A stretch of DNA of 64,000 bases. Source: Ancylobacter oerskovii. Its GTDB lineage: Bacteria; Pseudomonadota; Alphaproteobacteria; Rhizobiales; Xanthobacteraceae. Shown here one piece after another: positions 34,686 through 44,099 of this stretch; the first letter of the stretch is position 1, and each line of letters begins with the position of its first letter. Under the pieces are notes generated by a model. It saw only the letters and a program-made list of their open reading frames with translations, did no database searches and had not been told where the DNA came from. The stretch lies in assembly GCF_018390555.1 (NCBI RefSeq), contig NZ_JAHBGB010000015.1, positions 1-64,000 of the forward strand, read 5' to 3'. A program made the position numbers and the translations under genes.

Positions 34686-35519
34686 TCAGTCCAATTGACC
34701 CTGGGCGTAGAAATGGCTGCGCACCTGGCGCGCCAGCGCGGCGAAGGCGGTGTCGCCCATCATCTCCAGCCGGCGCGGGCGCGGCAGGTCGACGTCGTAG
34801 ATCGCCGCCACCGAGCCCGGCCGCTCGCTCATCACCACCACCCGGTCGGCGAGGAACACCGCCTCGGGGATGGAGTGGGTGATCAGCAGGATGGTCTTGC
34901 CGGTCTCGAAATGGATGCGCTGGAGTTCGAGGTTCATGCGCTCGCGGGTCATGGCGTCGAGCGCGCCGAAGGGCTCGTCCATCAGCACGATCTTCGGGTC
35001 ATGGACGAGAGCCCGGCAGATCGAGGCGCGCTGCTGCATGCCGCCGGAGAGCTGCCAGGGGTACTTGTTCTCGAACCCCGTCAGCCCCGCCGTGGCGATG
35101 AGCTTCTTCGCCCGTTCGAGATGGCTGGCGCGGTCGAGCCGGCGCACCTCGACCGGGAGCATGATATTGCGAAGCACCGAGCGCCAGGCGAGCAGCACCG
35201 GGCTCTGGAACACGATGCCGACATCGTCCGGCGGCTCGACCACCTTCTTGCCGTCGATGACGATCTCGCCCTGCGAGGGCGGGATCAGCCCGGCCACCAG
35301 CTTCAGCAGCGTGGACTTGCCGCAGCCGGAGGGGCCCACGACGGCGACGAACTCGCCGTCGTGGATGTCGAGATCGATCGGCCGCAGGGAGGGCACGTCG
35401 CCGTCGCGGGTCCGGTAGGTCTTGGTCAGGCCACGGATTTCGATGAGACGCGATCGCACGGCAGGGGCCTCCTCTCGGGCTTCCTCTCGGGCGACGATGC
35501 GCAGGGGCGATGGCGACAT
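34686..35519 (-). CDS. ABC transporter ATP-binding protein (NitT/TauT/SsuB type)
   Basis: ATPase of 277 residues: Walker A GPSGCGKST, signature LSGGMQQR, Walker B IVLMDEP and the switch His in LLITHSIPEA. ATG 35519 is preferred over 35525 because the GGAGG then stands 6 nt upstream. It is downstream of the binding-protein gene by 11 nt and probably translated with it. The family transports nitrate, taurine, aliphatic sulfonates, thiamin precursors or riboflavin-like compounds. Confidence 0.9.
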   Translation of the reverse strand: MSPSPLRIVAREEAREEAPAVRSRLIEIRGLTKTYRTRDGDVPSLRPIDLDIHDGEFVAVVGPSGCGKSTLLKLVAGLIPPSQGEIVIDGKKVVEPPDDVGIVFQSPVLLAWRSVLRNIMLPVEVRRLDRASHLERAKKLIATAGLTGFENKYPWQLSGGMQQRASICRALVHDPKIVLMDEPFGALDAMTRERMNLELQRIHFETGKTILLITHSIPEAVFLADRVVVMSERPGSVAAIYDVDLPRPRRLEMMGDTAFAALARQVRSHFYAQGQLD

Positions 35520-35530
35520 GCCCATCCTCC

Positions 35531-36535
35531 TCAGTTGCTCGGATCGGCGGGGAGATAGTCGCGGGTGTAGAAGGCCTTGGGATCATCCTTGGCCGAGGCC
35601 GCGACGCCGCCATATTCGACCAGCAGCTCGACCGACTCCTTCATGTTGGCGTCGGTGACCTGGAAGGGCCGGCGGTTCTTGGTCTCGGCGGTGCGGTAGA
35701 GCGGGATGGTGAGCTGGAAGCCCTCCAGCAGCGTCGGCCGCTGGCCGGCCTTGGGCAGCGCCGCCAGCACGGCGTCGACCGCGCCCTCGGGGTTCTTCTC
35801 GGCTTCCTCGAAGCTCTTGGTCGTCGCCGCCATGAAGCGACGGACGAGATCCGGGTTCTTCGCCAGGAACTCCTTGTTGACGATGATGCCGGACGAGATC
35901 AGGTGGATGCCGTAATCGGCGAACATGATCGGGTGGACGTCCTTGCCGGTGGCGTCCTTGATCTTCATGGACTGGTCCATGGAATAGCCCAGCAACAAGT
36001 CCGCCTGGCCGTTGATCACCGCGTTGAGCTTGGTGGTGGCATCGCCGGAGACGGTGCGGAAATCGCTCTCCTTCAGACCGGCGCGCTTGAGGAACAGCGG
36101 CCAGATCTGCGACATGGAATCGCCCGGCGTGGTGGCCACCGTCTTGCCCTTGATGTCCTCGGGCTTCTTGATGTTCTTGTCGGTGAAGCCCATCACCGAC
36201 ATCGGGCTGGTCTGCAGCGCCACGCCCACCGTCGTCACCGGCGCGCCCTTCACGGCGGCGCGGATCATGGTGGGCACGTCGGCATAGGCGAAGTCGACCG
36301 TGCCGGCGGCGGCGGCCTGGATGGTCACCGCCGAGCCGCGGCCTTCCTGGATGTCGAGATCGATGCCCTGATCGGCATAGTAGCCCTTGGCCTTGCCGTA
36401 GAAGAACGGCGCATGCTCGCCATAGACGTACCAGTTCAGCATCAACGTCACCTTGTCGGCCGCCTGGGCCGAGGCAAGGGGTATGAGAGCCGCGGCGGCG
36501 ATGAGTGCGGCCTTGAGGCTGTTACGAAACACCAT
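35531..36535 (-). CDS. NMT1/THI5-like ABC transporter substrate-binding protein
   Basis: Periplasmic binding protein of 334 residues with signal peptide (MVFRNSLKAALIAAAALI..., cleavage near ASA-QA). The mature protein opens with TLMLNWYVYGEHAPFF and GYYADQGIDL, the SsuA/ThiY/RibY group pattern. Ligands of the family include aliphatic sulfonates and pyrimidine or flavin precursors; none can be chosen from sequence. ATG 36535 has a GGGAGG 8 nt upstream. It lies between the permease and ATPase genes. Confidence 0.9.
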   Translation of the reverse strand: MVFRNSLKAALIAAAALIPLASAQAADKVTLMLNWYVYGEHAPFFYGKAKGYYADQGIDLDIQEGRGSAVTIQAAAAGTVDFAYADVPTMIRAAVKGAPVTTVGVALQTSPMSVMGFTDKNIKKPEDIKGKTVATTPGDSMSQIWPLFLKRAGLKESDFRTVSGDATTKLNAVINGQADLLLGYSMDQSMKIKDATGKDVHPIMFADYGIHLISSGIIVNKEFLAKNPDLVRRFMAATTKSFEEAEKNPEGAVDAVLAALPKAGQRPTLLEGFQLTIPLYRTAETKNRRPFQVTDANMKESVELLVEYGGVAASAKDDPKAFYTRDYLPADPSN

Positions 36536-36628
36536 GTGCACGTCCTCCCTTGGATGTGTCGTGGACGGAGCGCCCTTCTGCGAGGGCTTCATCTCCATCG
36601 GCGCAGATTCGTGTCCAAAACTCCGGCG

Positions 36629-37456
36629 TCAGGTCGTCACGAGAATCTCGTGCCGCTGGCTCGCATGCCACGGCACCATCAGGCGTTCGGCGAGGTCGAT
36701 GATCCAGAACAGGATCACGCCGATCAGGGCGAGGATGATGAGCGCCGCGAACATGGTCGGCAGCTCGAAATTGCCGATGGAGCGCTGCAGCACGTAGCCG
36801 ATGCCGGAATTGGCGCCGACGAACTCGCCGACCACCGCGCCGACTACGGCCAGCGTCACCGATACCTTCAGCCCGGCGAAGATTGCCGGCATGGCATGCG
36901 GCAGGCCGATCATCGCGAAGGTCTGCAGCCGCGTCGCCTTCATGGCGCGGGCGAGGTCGTGCATGTCGCCCTCGACCGACTTGAAGCCCTGCACCCCGGC
37001 GACGATCACCGGGAACACGCCGAGCAGGAAGGCGGAGATCACCTTGGGCATCATGCCGAAGCCGAACCACACCACGAAGAGCGGCGCGATGGCGACCTTG
37101 GGGATCGACTGCGAGAAGACGAGAAGCGGATAGAGATAGGACTCCACCGTCTTGGAGCCGGCGATCAGCATGGCCAGCGGGATGCCGATCGCCGCCGAGA
37201 GCAGGAAGCCCGCCACCGTGGCGATGGTGGTCGGCACCGCCTCCATGAGCAGCTTGTCGCCCTCGGTGCGGAACGCCTGGATCACGTCCCAGGGCGTGGG
37301 GATCAGATAGGCGGGGATGCTGAATATCCGCACCGCCAGGTCCCAGCCGATGATGATCATCACCAGGAGGGCCAGTGGCCGCACCCATGGCGAATTGACG
37401 ATCCGCGAAGGAACGAGCGCGCGCGCAAAGCCCTCACGTCGCGACGACGACGGCAT
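36629..37456 (-). CDS. ABC transporter permease (SsuC/NitT type)
   Basis: Permease of 275 residues with about six hydrophobic segments and the EAA-like loop around LPHAMPAIFAGLKVSVTLAVV. ATG 37456 (MPSSSRREGF) has GGGAGA 6 nt upstream; a longer N-terminus is not supported. First gene of the leftward operon (permease, binding protein, ATPase, enolase-superfamily, dehydrogenase, DUF993). A promoter is visible at 37520-37548. Confidence 0.9.
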   Translation of the reverse strand: MPSSSRREGFARALVPSRIVNSPWVRPLALLVMIIIGWDLAVRIFSIPAYLIPTPWDVIQAFRTEGDKLLMEAVPTTIATVAGFLLSAAIGIPLAMLIAGSKTVESYLYPLLVFSQSIPKVAIAPLFVVWFGFGMMPKVISAFLLGVFPVIVAGVQGFKSVEGDMHDLARAMKATRLQTFAMIGLPHAMPAIFAGLKVSVTLAVVGAVVGEFVGANSGIGYVLQRSIGNFELPTMFAALIILALIGVILFWIIDLAERLMVPWHASQRHEILVTT

Positions 37457-37519
37457 GGCGTATCTCCCTGAACGTTGTCCAAATGGCGCTCTGCGTCGCC
37501 TTAAGTAACCAACCGTTGA

Positions 37520-37548
37520 ATTACATAATCGATCGCGCCGTCTGTCAA
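37520..37548 (-). promoter_or_regulatory. Sigma70-type promoter for the importer operon
   Basis: On the minus strand, TTGACA (37543-37548) and TGTAAT (37520-37525) are separated by exactly 17 nt, about 64 nt upstream of the permease start. The -35 hexamer is perfect. Confidence 0.6.
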
Positions 37549-38054
37549 CCATCCTCGGAGCCGCGCGATCCGCCGAACGCCGCCATGGCGCGACGACGGC
37601 CCGGGCGGCCCGGGCGGCTTGGAAGCCCGTGGCGCGCGCCGTTGGCGGACAAGGCCCGCAACCCGCGAGGTGATTCTCGATTCGCGACTCGTCGCCGCAA
37701 CGAGGAAACGGCGATGCCGGGGGAAGACGATCGGCCGGGATCGATTTCACGATTTCGTCATCACAGATTTCCTCGCGCCTTTGCGAGGCCGGCCCTCCGG
37801 GACATCCCGCTCCGATGCCTCCCTCGGGCCGGCGCCCGGCCTCGGAGATGGAGCGGCACCGAAACGAAAGGGACGGCAGGCGCCGCGTCTCCCCGCGCCT
37901 ATGCCCCGCAGCGTTCGAATGGCCGAATCTTCTCCGATTTCGCTCGATCTTGCGTGCAAAAAGGCCGCAAAGTCGGGCAATCTTCGGCTCCCCTCATAGC
38001 TCTTGAAATGCTATGGGTAGCGATTGGAAGCCTTCTATACGGAACGACGAAAGC
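37549..38054. other. Noncoding gap before rfbC
   Basis: About 500 nt without a convincing gene. Open frames through it (for example 37483-38118) have no recognisable protein character and mostly reflect high GC. The last 180 nt are a little less GC-rich and presumably hold the rfbC promoter. I see no RNA gene. Confidence 0.4.
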
Positions 38055-38660
38055 ATGTCAGCGGAAACGGCGGCCAGACGCCCGCGGCCTCAATCTACCA
38101 ATGTCGTCACGCTGCTGAAGCCGCGCCGGTTTGGAGATGCACGCGGCTGGTTTTGCGAAACCTATTCCGAAACGGCGGCCGAGGCGGCCGGCATAACCGT
38201 GCGCTTCGTGCAGGACAACCAGTCCTATTCGAGCCTTGCCGGCACCATTCGCGGCCTGCATTTCCAGCGTCCGCCGCATGCGCAGGCCAAGCTCGTGCGC
38301 TGCCTGCGGGGATCGGTCATGGACTATGCCGTCGACGTGCGTCGCGGATCGCCCACCTATGGCCGCTTCATCGCCACCAAGCTGACCGCCGAGGGCGGCG
38401 AACAGCTGTTCATTCCCGAGGGCTTCGCCCACGGCTTCCTTACCCTGGAGCCGGATGTCGAGGTCGCCTACAAGGTCTCGGACATCTATGCGCCCCACTG
38501 CGACGGCGGCATCGCCTGGAACGATCCCGAGATCGGCATCGATTGGCCGCTGCCCGCCGGTGCCGCGGCCATCCTGTCGGACAAGGACCGCGCCCTGCCG
38601 CTGCTGCGCGATTTCGACAGCCCCTTCGCCTATGACGGCCAGCCGCTCCAGCCGCTCTGA
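38055..38660 (+). CDS. rfbC: dTDP-4-dehydrorhamnose 3,5-epimerase
   Basis: RmlC/RfbC cupin of 201 residues: epimerises dTDP-4-dehydro-6-deoxy-glucose at C3 and C5 in dTDP-L-rhamnose synthesis. Key parts: RGLHFQ with the catalytic His, KLVRC, the FIPEGFAHGF turn and YKVSDIYAP. ATG 38055 (MSAETA) is chosen; the upstream ATG 38013 has no better site. It precedes rfbD and rfbA on the same strand. Confidence 0.9.
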   Translation: MSAETAARRPRPQSTNVVTLLKPRRFGDARGWFCETYSETAAEAAGITVRFVQDNQSYSSLAGTIRGLHFQRPPHAQAKLVRCLRGSVMDYAVDVRRGSPTYGRFIATKLTAEGGEQLFIPEGFAHGFLTLEPDVEVAYKVSDIYAPHCDGGIAWNDPEIGIDWPLPAGAAAILSDKDRALPLLRDFDSPFAYDGQPLQPL

Positions 38661-38788
38661 CCCGCCCGCATGTCGCGCGACCGCCTGTCGAACGATGTCG
38701 CCGCCTCGCCAACCCCGGCGCCGCGGTCCCGCCACCGGCCCGGCGGCCGGATTCGCGTGACGGCACCACCCGCGGCAAGATGCGCCCC

Positions 38789-39682
38789 ATGACCGATCCG
38801 ATTCTCGTTTTCGGCGCCGGCGGCCAGGTCGGGCGCGAATTGCTCGACCTCGCGGCCAGGCGCGGCATCGCCCTACATGGCTTCGATCGTGCCGCCCTCG
38901 ACATCGCCGACAGCACGGCGGTCCGGCGGTTGCTCGCGGAGAACCGGCCGTCGCTGCTGGTCAATGCCGCTGCCTATACCAAGGTCGACAAGGCGGAATC
39001 CGAACCGGAGGCGGCCCGGCGCGACAATGTCGACGGACCGGCCGTTCTCGCCGCCGCAGCGGCGCAAGCGGGCGTTCCGCTTCTCCACATATCGACCGAC
39101 TACGTGTTCGACGGCACCAAGGCCGGCCCCTATCTCGAAAGCGATCCGGTGGCGCCGCTCGGGGTCTATGGCCGCACCAAGCTGGAAGGCGAGGAGGCGG
39201 TGCGCCGGACGACCGACCGCCACCTCATCCTGCGCACCGCCTGGGTCTATGGCCGGCACGGCAACAACTTCCTCAAGACCATGCTGCGGCTTGCGGCCGA
39301 GCGCGACGAGCTGCGGGTGGTTGCCGACCAGGTCGGCAATCCGACGGCGACGCCGGACCTCGCCGAAGCCATCCTCGCCGTCGCGGCCCGTGCCGCTGCC
39401 GGCGAGGCGCGATGGGGCACCTATCATTTCGCCGGCAGCGGGGCGACCAGCTGGCACGGCTTCGCCGACGCCATCGTGGCCGCCGCGGCCCCCTTTACCG
39501 GCCGGCGTCCGCCCGTGACGGCCATCGGCACCACCGACTACCCGACACCGGCGCGACGGCCGGCCAACTCGCAGCTCGATTCCGGCGCCTTCGCGCAGGC
39601 GTTCGGCTATCGCGCGCTCGACTGGCGCGAACGGGTGGCGCAGATCGTGCCGGAACTGGCGGGAGGCGCGGCAAAGGGCTAA
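38789..39682 (+). CDS. rfbD: dTDP-4-dehydrorhamnose reductase
   Basis: NAD(P)-dependent short-chain-type reductase of 297 residues completing dTDP-L-rhamnose synthesis. It has GAGGQVG, the catalytic YGRTK, and STDYVFDGTKAGPY, all typical of RmlD. Start 38789 (MTDPILVFGAGG) is the standard N-terminus; ATG 38780 would add three residues. The gene lies 128 nt after rfbC and 81 nt before rfbA. Confidence 0.9.
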   Translation: MTDPILVFGAGGQVGRELLDLAARRGIALHGFDRAALDIADSTAVRRLLAENRPSLLVNAAAYTKVDKAESEPEAARRDNVDGPAVLAAAAAQAGVPLLHISTDYVFDGTKAGPYLESDPVAPLGVYGRTKLEGEEAVRRTTDRHLILRTAWVYGRHGNNFLKTMLRLAAERDELRVVADQVGNPTATPDLAEAILAVAARAAAGEARWGTYHFAGSGATSWHGFADAIVAAAAPFTGRRPPVTAIGTTDYPTPARRPANSQLDSGAFAQAFGYRALDWRERVAQIVPELAGGAAKG

Positions 39683-39763
39683 ACGGCGGGTGGAACGGGG
39701 GAAGTATCGTCGCGCACCGGCGGCTGACGTCGCATCGCGAGGATGCTGGAAGAAGAGGAAAGC

Positions 39764-40642
39764 ATGAAGGGCATCATCCTGGCCGGCGGCTCCGGCACGC
39801 GGCTGCACCCGATGACCCTGGTCGTCAGCAAGCAGCTGATGCCGGTCTACGACAAGCCGATGATCTACTACCCGCTGTCGACGCTGCTGCTGGCGGGCTG
39901 CCGCGACATCCTCGTCATCTCGACGCCCACCGACACGCCCTTGTTCCAGCGTCTCCTCGGCGACGGCTCGCAATGGGGCATCCAGATCAGCTATGCCGTG
40001 CAGCCCTCGCCGGACGGCCTCGCCCAGGCCTATGTGATCGGCGCCGAGTTCATCGACGGCCAGCCCTCATGGCTGATCCTCGGCGACAACATCTTCTACG
40101 GCCACGCTTTGCCGCGCCTGCTGACCGCCGCCACCGCGTTCAGCCACGGCGCCACGGTGTTCGCCTATCACGTGGTGGATCCCGAGCGCTACGGCGTGGT
40201 CGAGTTCGACAAGAACTTCAACGCGCTCTCCATCGAGGAGAAGCCCGAGACGCCGAAGTCGAGCTGGGCGGTCACCGGCCTCTATTATTATGACGCCTCG
40301 GTGGTCGAAATCGCGGCCGGCCTCAAGCCCTCGGCGCGCGGGGAGCTGGAGATCACCGACGTGAACCGTGCCTATCTCGAGCGTGGCGACCTGCGCGTGT
40401 CGAAGATGGGACGCGGCTATGCCTGGCTCGATACCGGCACCCCGGACAGCCTGCTCGAAGCCGGCGAATTCGTGCGCACGCTGGAGAAGCGGCAGGGCTT
40501 CAAGATCGCCTCGCCCGAAGAAATCGCCTTCCGCCGCGGCCTCATCGACGTGAACCAGCTGGAGCAGCTCGCCGCAAGGCTCGGCAAGAGTTCCTATGGG
40601 GGGTATCTGCGCCGGGTGCTGCAGGAGGCCGCCAGGGGCTGA
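39764..40642 (+). CDS. rfbA: Glucose-1-phosphate thymidylyltransferase
   Basis: RmlA nucleotidyltransferase of 292 residues: makes dTDP-glucose from dTTP and glucose 1-phosphate. It has the [11 protein letters not shown] motif at 6-16, the [18 protein letters not shown] segment and EEKPE. A GAGG stands 6 nt before ATG 39764. It is the last rml gene of this set. rfbB (dTDP-glucose 4,6-dehydratase) is not in the window, so the pathway is completed elsewhere. Confidence 0.95.
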   Translation: MKGIILAGGSGTRLHPMTLVVSKQLMPVYDKPMIYYPLSTLLLAGCRDILVISTPTDTPLFQRLLGDGSQWGIQISYAVQPSPDGLAQAYVIGAEFIDGQPSWLILGDNIFYGHALPRLLTAATAFSHGATVFAYHVVDPERYGVVEFDKNFNALSIEEKPETPKSSWAVTGLYYYDASVVEIAAGLKPSARGELEITDVNRAYLERGDLRVSKMGRGYAWLDTGTPDSLLEAGEFVRTLEKRQGFKIASPEEIAFRRGLIDVNQLEQLAARLGKSSYGGYLRRVLQEAARG

Positions 40643-40650
40643 AGCGCCGC

Positions 40651-40727
40651 TGGACCCTTTCCGGTAAACCCCGGTTCACCGGAAAGGGTCCAGGTTCTGG
40701 TTCGGACGCGTTTTCTTCACGCGAACC
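40651..40727. repeat. Intergenic palindromic repeat, TGGACCCTTTCCGGT type
   Basis: TGGACCCTTTCCGGT (40651-40665) and ACCGGAAAGGGTCCA (40678-40692) form a perfect 15-bp stem with 12-nt loop, followed by GGTTCG...CGAACC (40699-40727). It stands between convergent rfbA and the epimerase gene and can terminate transcription from both sides, although there is no T-run. The whole composite resembles a dispersed repeat of Hyphomicrobiales. Confidence 0.65.
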
Positions 40728-40752
40728 GGATCCCGCTTCGCTCGAAATCGGT

Positions 40753-41772
40753 CTAGACGGTCGCCTTGGTGTAATAGGTGCGGAACCAGTGCACGAAGGC
40801 GGCGATGCCCTCGTCGAGCGGCGTCGACGGCCGGTAGCCGGTGATCGCCTGCAGCAGGCGATGATCGGCGAAGGTCTCGGTCACGTCGCCGGGCTGCATG
40901 GGCAGGAACAGCTTGCGCGCCGGCTTGCCGACCGCGCGCTCGATCGCCTCGACGAAGGCCAGCAGCTCCACCGGGGTGCCGCCGGCAATGTTCACCACCC
41001 GCCAGGGCGCCACCGCCGAGAGCGTGTCGACGGCATCGGGCACCTGCACCGGCTCGCCCACCACCGGCGGACGATCGATCAGCCGCATCACCGCTTCCAC
41101 CAGATCGTCGATATAGGTGAAGTCGCGGCGCATCACGCCCCGACCATAGACCTCGATCGGCTCGTCGCGCTCGATCGCACGGACGAACTTGAACAGCGCC
41201 ATGTCCGGGCGCCCCCAGGGGCCGTAGCCGGTGAAGAAGCGGAAGCAGGTGGTGGGCAGGTTCCACAGATGCGCATAGGAATGCGACATCACCTCCATGC
41301 CCTTCTTGGTCGCGGCATAGAGGCTCAGGGGCGCGTCGGTCGAGGCGATCTCGGGAAACGGCACGTCGAAATTGTCGCCATAGACCGAGCTGGTCGAGGC
41401 GAGCAGGAAATGCACCGGCCGCACCCGCCGGGCGACCTCCAGCACGTTGAACGAACCGACGAGATTGGATTCGACATAGGCGCGCGGCGCCTCGATCGAA
41501 TAGCGCACCCCCGCCTGGGCGGCGAGGTGCACGATGATGTCGGGCGCCGCGAGATCGGCCGCCCGTTCGAGGGCTTCCATGTCCTCGAGCCGGGCGATGA
41601 CCGGCGTGAACCGGTTGGATTTTTCCAGAAGGGCATGACGGGCGTCCTTGAGACGCCTGTCATAATAGTCGGTCATGGCATCGAAACCGATGACGGTATG
41701 ACCTTCGTCGATCAGCCGCCGGGCGAGGTGGAACCCCACGAACCCGGCGGACCCCGTCATCAGTATGCGCAT
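40753..41772 (-). CDS. UDP-glucuronate 4-epimerase-like NAD-dependent epimerase
   Basis: Extended SDR epimerase of 339 residues: GSAGFVGFH Rossmann motif, STSSVYG and the catalytic YAATK, with a PFPE insertion typical of UDP-glucuronate 4-epimerases (LpsL/CapI). It would convert UDP-glucuronate to UDP-galacturonate for surface polysaccharide. It is 3 nt downstream of ugd, which supplies UDP-glucuronate, so the assignment is supported by context. A UDP-glucose 4-epimerase function cannot be excluded from sequence alone. Confidence 0.85.
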   Translation of the reverse strand: MRILMTGSAGFVGFHLARRLIDEGHTVIGFDAMTDYYDRRLKDARHALLEKSNRFTPVIARLEDMEALERAADLAAPDIIVHLAAQAGVRYSIEAPRAYVESNLVGSFNVLEVARRVRPVHFLLASTSSVYGDNFDVPFPEIASTDAPLSLYAATKKGMEVMSHSYAHLWNLPTTCFRFFTGYGPWGRPDMALFKFVRAIERDEPIEVYGRGVMRRDFTYIDDLVEAVMRLIDRPPVVGEPVQVPDAVDTLSAVAPWRVVNIAGGTPVELLAFVEAIERAVGKPARKLFLPMQPGDVTETFADHRLLQAITGYRPSTPLDEGIAAFVHWFRTYYTKATV

Positions 41773-41775
41773 GTA

Positions 41776-43098
41776 TCAGATGGCTTCCGCACCCGGCCGG
41801 CCGATGGAGCTGTACTGGAAACCGTGCCGGGTGATTTCTTCCGGGTTGTAGATGTTGCGCAGGTCCACCAGGACCGGCTCGGCGACAATACCCTTGAGCC
41901 GGCCGAAATCAAGCGCACGGAACTGATCCCACTCGGTCACGATGACGATGCTGGCCGCACCGTCCGCCGCCTCGTAGGGATCGGCGCAATAGGTGATGCC
42001 GGACGGCATGACCAGCTTGGCCTGCTCGGTTCCCACCGGGTCGTAGGCCTTCACCACCGCGCCGGCATCGAGCAGCGCCTGCACGATGGAGATGGCGGGC
42101 GCCTCGCGCATGTCGTCGGTGTTGGGCTTGAAGGTGAGGCCGAGCACCGCCACCGTCTTGCCGCGCAGATTGCCGCCGACCGCCTTCTCGACCTTGCGGG
42201 CCATGGAGCGCTTGCGCTGGTCGTTGACCGCCACCGTGGTCTCGATCAGCCGGATCGGGCTGTCATTGTCCTGGGCGATCTTGACGAGGGCGAGCGTGTC
42301 CTTGGGGAAGCAGGAGCCGCCATAGCCGGGGCCGGCATGCAGGAACTTCGAGCCGATGCGCCCGTCCATGCCGATGCCGCGCGACACCTGCTGCACGTCG
42401 GCACCGACCTTCTCGCAGAGGTCGGCGACTTCGTTGATGAAGGTGATCTTCATCGCCAGGAAGGCGTTGGCGGCGTATTTGATCAGCTCGGCGGTGCGGG
42501 TGTCGGTGAACAGCAGCGGCGAGGCGTTGAGATAGAGCGGGCGGTAGACCTCGGCCATCACCGCGCGGGCGCGCTCGTCATTGATGCCGACCACGATGCG
42601 GTCCGGCTTCTTGAAGTCGGAGATCGCCGCGCCTTCGCGCAGGAATTCCGGGTTGGACGCCACCGCGACATCGGCGTCCGGGTTGGTCTCGCGGATGATG
42701 CGCGCCACCTCGTCGGCGGTGCCGACCGGCACGGTCGACTTGTCGACCACCACCGCGAAGCCCTTCACCGCCTGCGCGATCTCGCGCGCGACGGCGTAGA
42801 CATATTGCAGGTCGGCGTGGCCATCGCCACGACGGGACGGCGTGCCGACGGCGATGAAGATGGCCTCGGCCCCCTCGATGCCCTCGGGCAGCGAGGTGGT
42901 GAAGGACAGGCGGTTCTGCTTGACATTGCTGGCGACGAGATCGTCGAGCCCGGGCTCGTAGATCGGAATGATGTTCTGCTTCAGCGCCTCGATGCGCTTG
43001 GGATCCTTGTCGATACAGACGACCTGATGCCCGAAATCGGCGAAACACGCGCCGGAGACCAAACCAACATAACCCGATCCGACTACTGCAATCTTCAT
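41776..43098 (-). CDS. ugd: UDP-glucose 6-dehydrogenase
   Basis: NAD-dependent enzyme of 440 residues oxidising UDP-glucose to UDP-glucuronate. N-terminal GSGYVG Rossmann motif at 7-12, the GYGGSCFPKD active-site Cys, and a C-terminal UDP-binding domain (LGLTFKPNTDDMREAP). The start at ATG 43098 gives MKIAVVGSGYVG. It is the first gene of the two-gene operon with the epimerase; its promoter lies in 43099-43541. Confidence 0.95.
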   Translation of the reverse strand: MKIAVVGSGYVGLVSGACFADFGHQVVCIDKDPKRIEALKQNIIPIYEPGLDDLVASNVKQNRLSFTTSLPEGIEGAEAIFIAVGTPSRRGDGHADLQYVYAVAREIAQAVKGFAVVVDKSTVPVGTADEVARIIRETNPDADVAVASNPEFLREGAAISDFKKPDRIVVGINDERARAVMAEVYRPLYLNASPLLFTDTRTAELIKYAANAFLAMKITFINEVADLCEKVGADVQQVSRGIGMDGRIGSKFLHAGPGYGGSCFPKDTLALVKIAQDNDSPIRLIETTVAVNDQRKRSMARKVEKAVGGNLRGKTVAVLGLTFKPNTDDMREAPAISIVQALLDAGAVVKAYDPVGTEQAKLVMPSGITYCADPYEAADGAASIVIVTEWDQFRALDFGRLKGIVAEPVLVDLRNIYNPEEITRHGFQYSSIGRPGAEAI

Positions 43099-43541
43099 AA
43101 ATCCAGTTCCTGTGGGCTGTTTATGGCAACCAAATCTCTGCAAATCCCGAACAAATGTTTCGGTTCGGAATACGATGGCTCAACCAAAAATTCCGCATTC
43201 ACGACGCATCTGGAATACCGTAACAATCCCACGCCCGTCAAACACCGCACGATACCTTCGCTCATCGGCGGCGGCAGGCCGGAGACCCAGGCCGGGATCC
43301 AGCTATCCTGTTAAGATTACACGACAATGACCTCACCCCTGTGCGGGTGGAATGAGACTGGGCCTCCCAATCTCCCCGTGCCGCACCGCCGGTCCCGGCG
43401 CCGGGCGGGGGCGTCCGGGGTGCCCGCCGGCGGTCCGTCCGCGTCGCTGGTGGAAACGGCCGGGCGCGGCGCGGCGAGCGAGACCGAAAATTTCGTGCGT
43501 TGGAGGTGGAATAGCCGCCGCCCCTGCTCCGTATATTAGGC
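43099..43541. other. Intergenic region between ugd and the ECF sigma gene
   Basis: 443 nt without a gene. The half next to ugd is comparatively A/T-rich and likely holds its promoter. An ECF-type promoter for the sigma gene is at 43508-43535. The centre shows nothing recognisable. Confidence 0.4.
43508..43535 (+). promoter_or_regulatory. Candidate ECF-type promoter (autoregulatory)
   Basis: GGAAT (43508-43512), 17-nt spacer, CGTATA (43530-43535). This fits the GGAAC/T-N16-17-CGTN pattern of many ECF promoters. It ends only 6 nt before the sigma factor ATG, so the transcript would be almost leaderless, or a downstream start is used. Confidence 0.4.
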
Positions 43542-44099
43542 ATGATGCGGAACGGTTCGACCTTCGACGTCCTCGGCCAGCTCGCGGCGCTCCGGCGCTA
43601 TGCGCGATCGCTGACCCGCGACGACGCCGATGCCGAGGACCTCGTCCAGGACGCGCTCGTCCGCGCCTATGAGAAGCGCGCCGGCTTCGACCCGGAGCGC
43701 GGCGATACCCGGCAGGGGTTGCGCGGCTGGCTGTTCTCCATTCTCCACAATGTCTTCGTCGACCGCCGCCGGGCGCGCCAGGCCGCGGCCGAGCGCGAGC
43801 GGCAGCTGGCCGAGATCGAGACGGCGACCGGCGAGCCCGTCCAGGAACACCACATGCGGCTCGCCCAGATCCGCGACGCCTTCATGACGTTGCCCGAGGA
43901 GCAGCGGGCCGCCTTGCACCTCGTGGCCATGGAGGGCCTCGGCTATGCGGAAGCCGCCGCGGCGCTGGGCATTCCGCAGGGCACGCTGATGTCGCGCCTG
44001 TCCCGCGCGCGCGCTGCCCTGCGCGCCGTCGAGGATGGCACCGCGGCCAGCCGGCCGCGCCTGAAAATCGTAGGAGGCCCGGATGAACCGTCCCGTTGA
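43542..44099 (+). CDS. ECF-family RNA polymerase sigma factor
   Basis: Sigma factor of 185 residues with region 2 (DAEDLVQDALVRAY, then FSILHNVFVDRRR) and region 4 (LPEEQRAALHLVAMEGLGYAEAA... IPQGTLMSRLSRAR, cited in parts). No anti-sigma domain is fused. The downstream anti-sigma gene overlaps by 17 nt, the standard pair. It is likely an envelope or oxidative stress response sigma; its trigger is unknown. A second ATG follows at 43545. Confidence 0.9.
   Translation: MMRNGSTFDVLGQLAALRRYARSLTRDDADAEDLVQDALVRAYEKRAGFDPERGDTRQGLRGWLFSILHNVFVDRRRARQAAAERERQLAEIETATGEPVQEHHMRLAQIRDAFMTLPEEQRAALHLVAMEGLGYAEAAAALGIPQGTLMSRLSRARAALRAVEDGTAASRPRLKIVGGPDEPSR

Noticed and set aside
37483-38118. Open frame in the gap before rfbC
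   Set aside because: No recognisable protein, poor ribosome-binding site, and it would overlap the rfbC start.
40789-43314. Very long open frame opposite the epimerase and ugd genes
   Set aside because: It is antisense to two clearly recognisable enzymes and has the Arg/His/Gly-rich character of a high-GC shadow frame.
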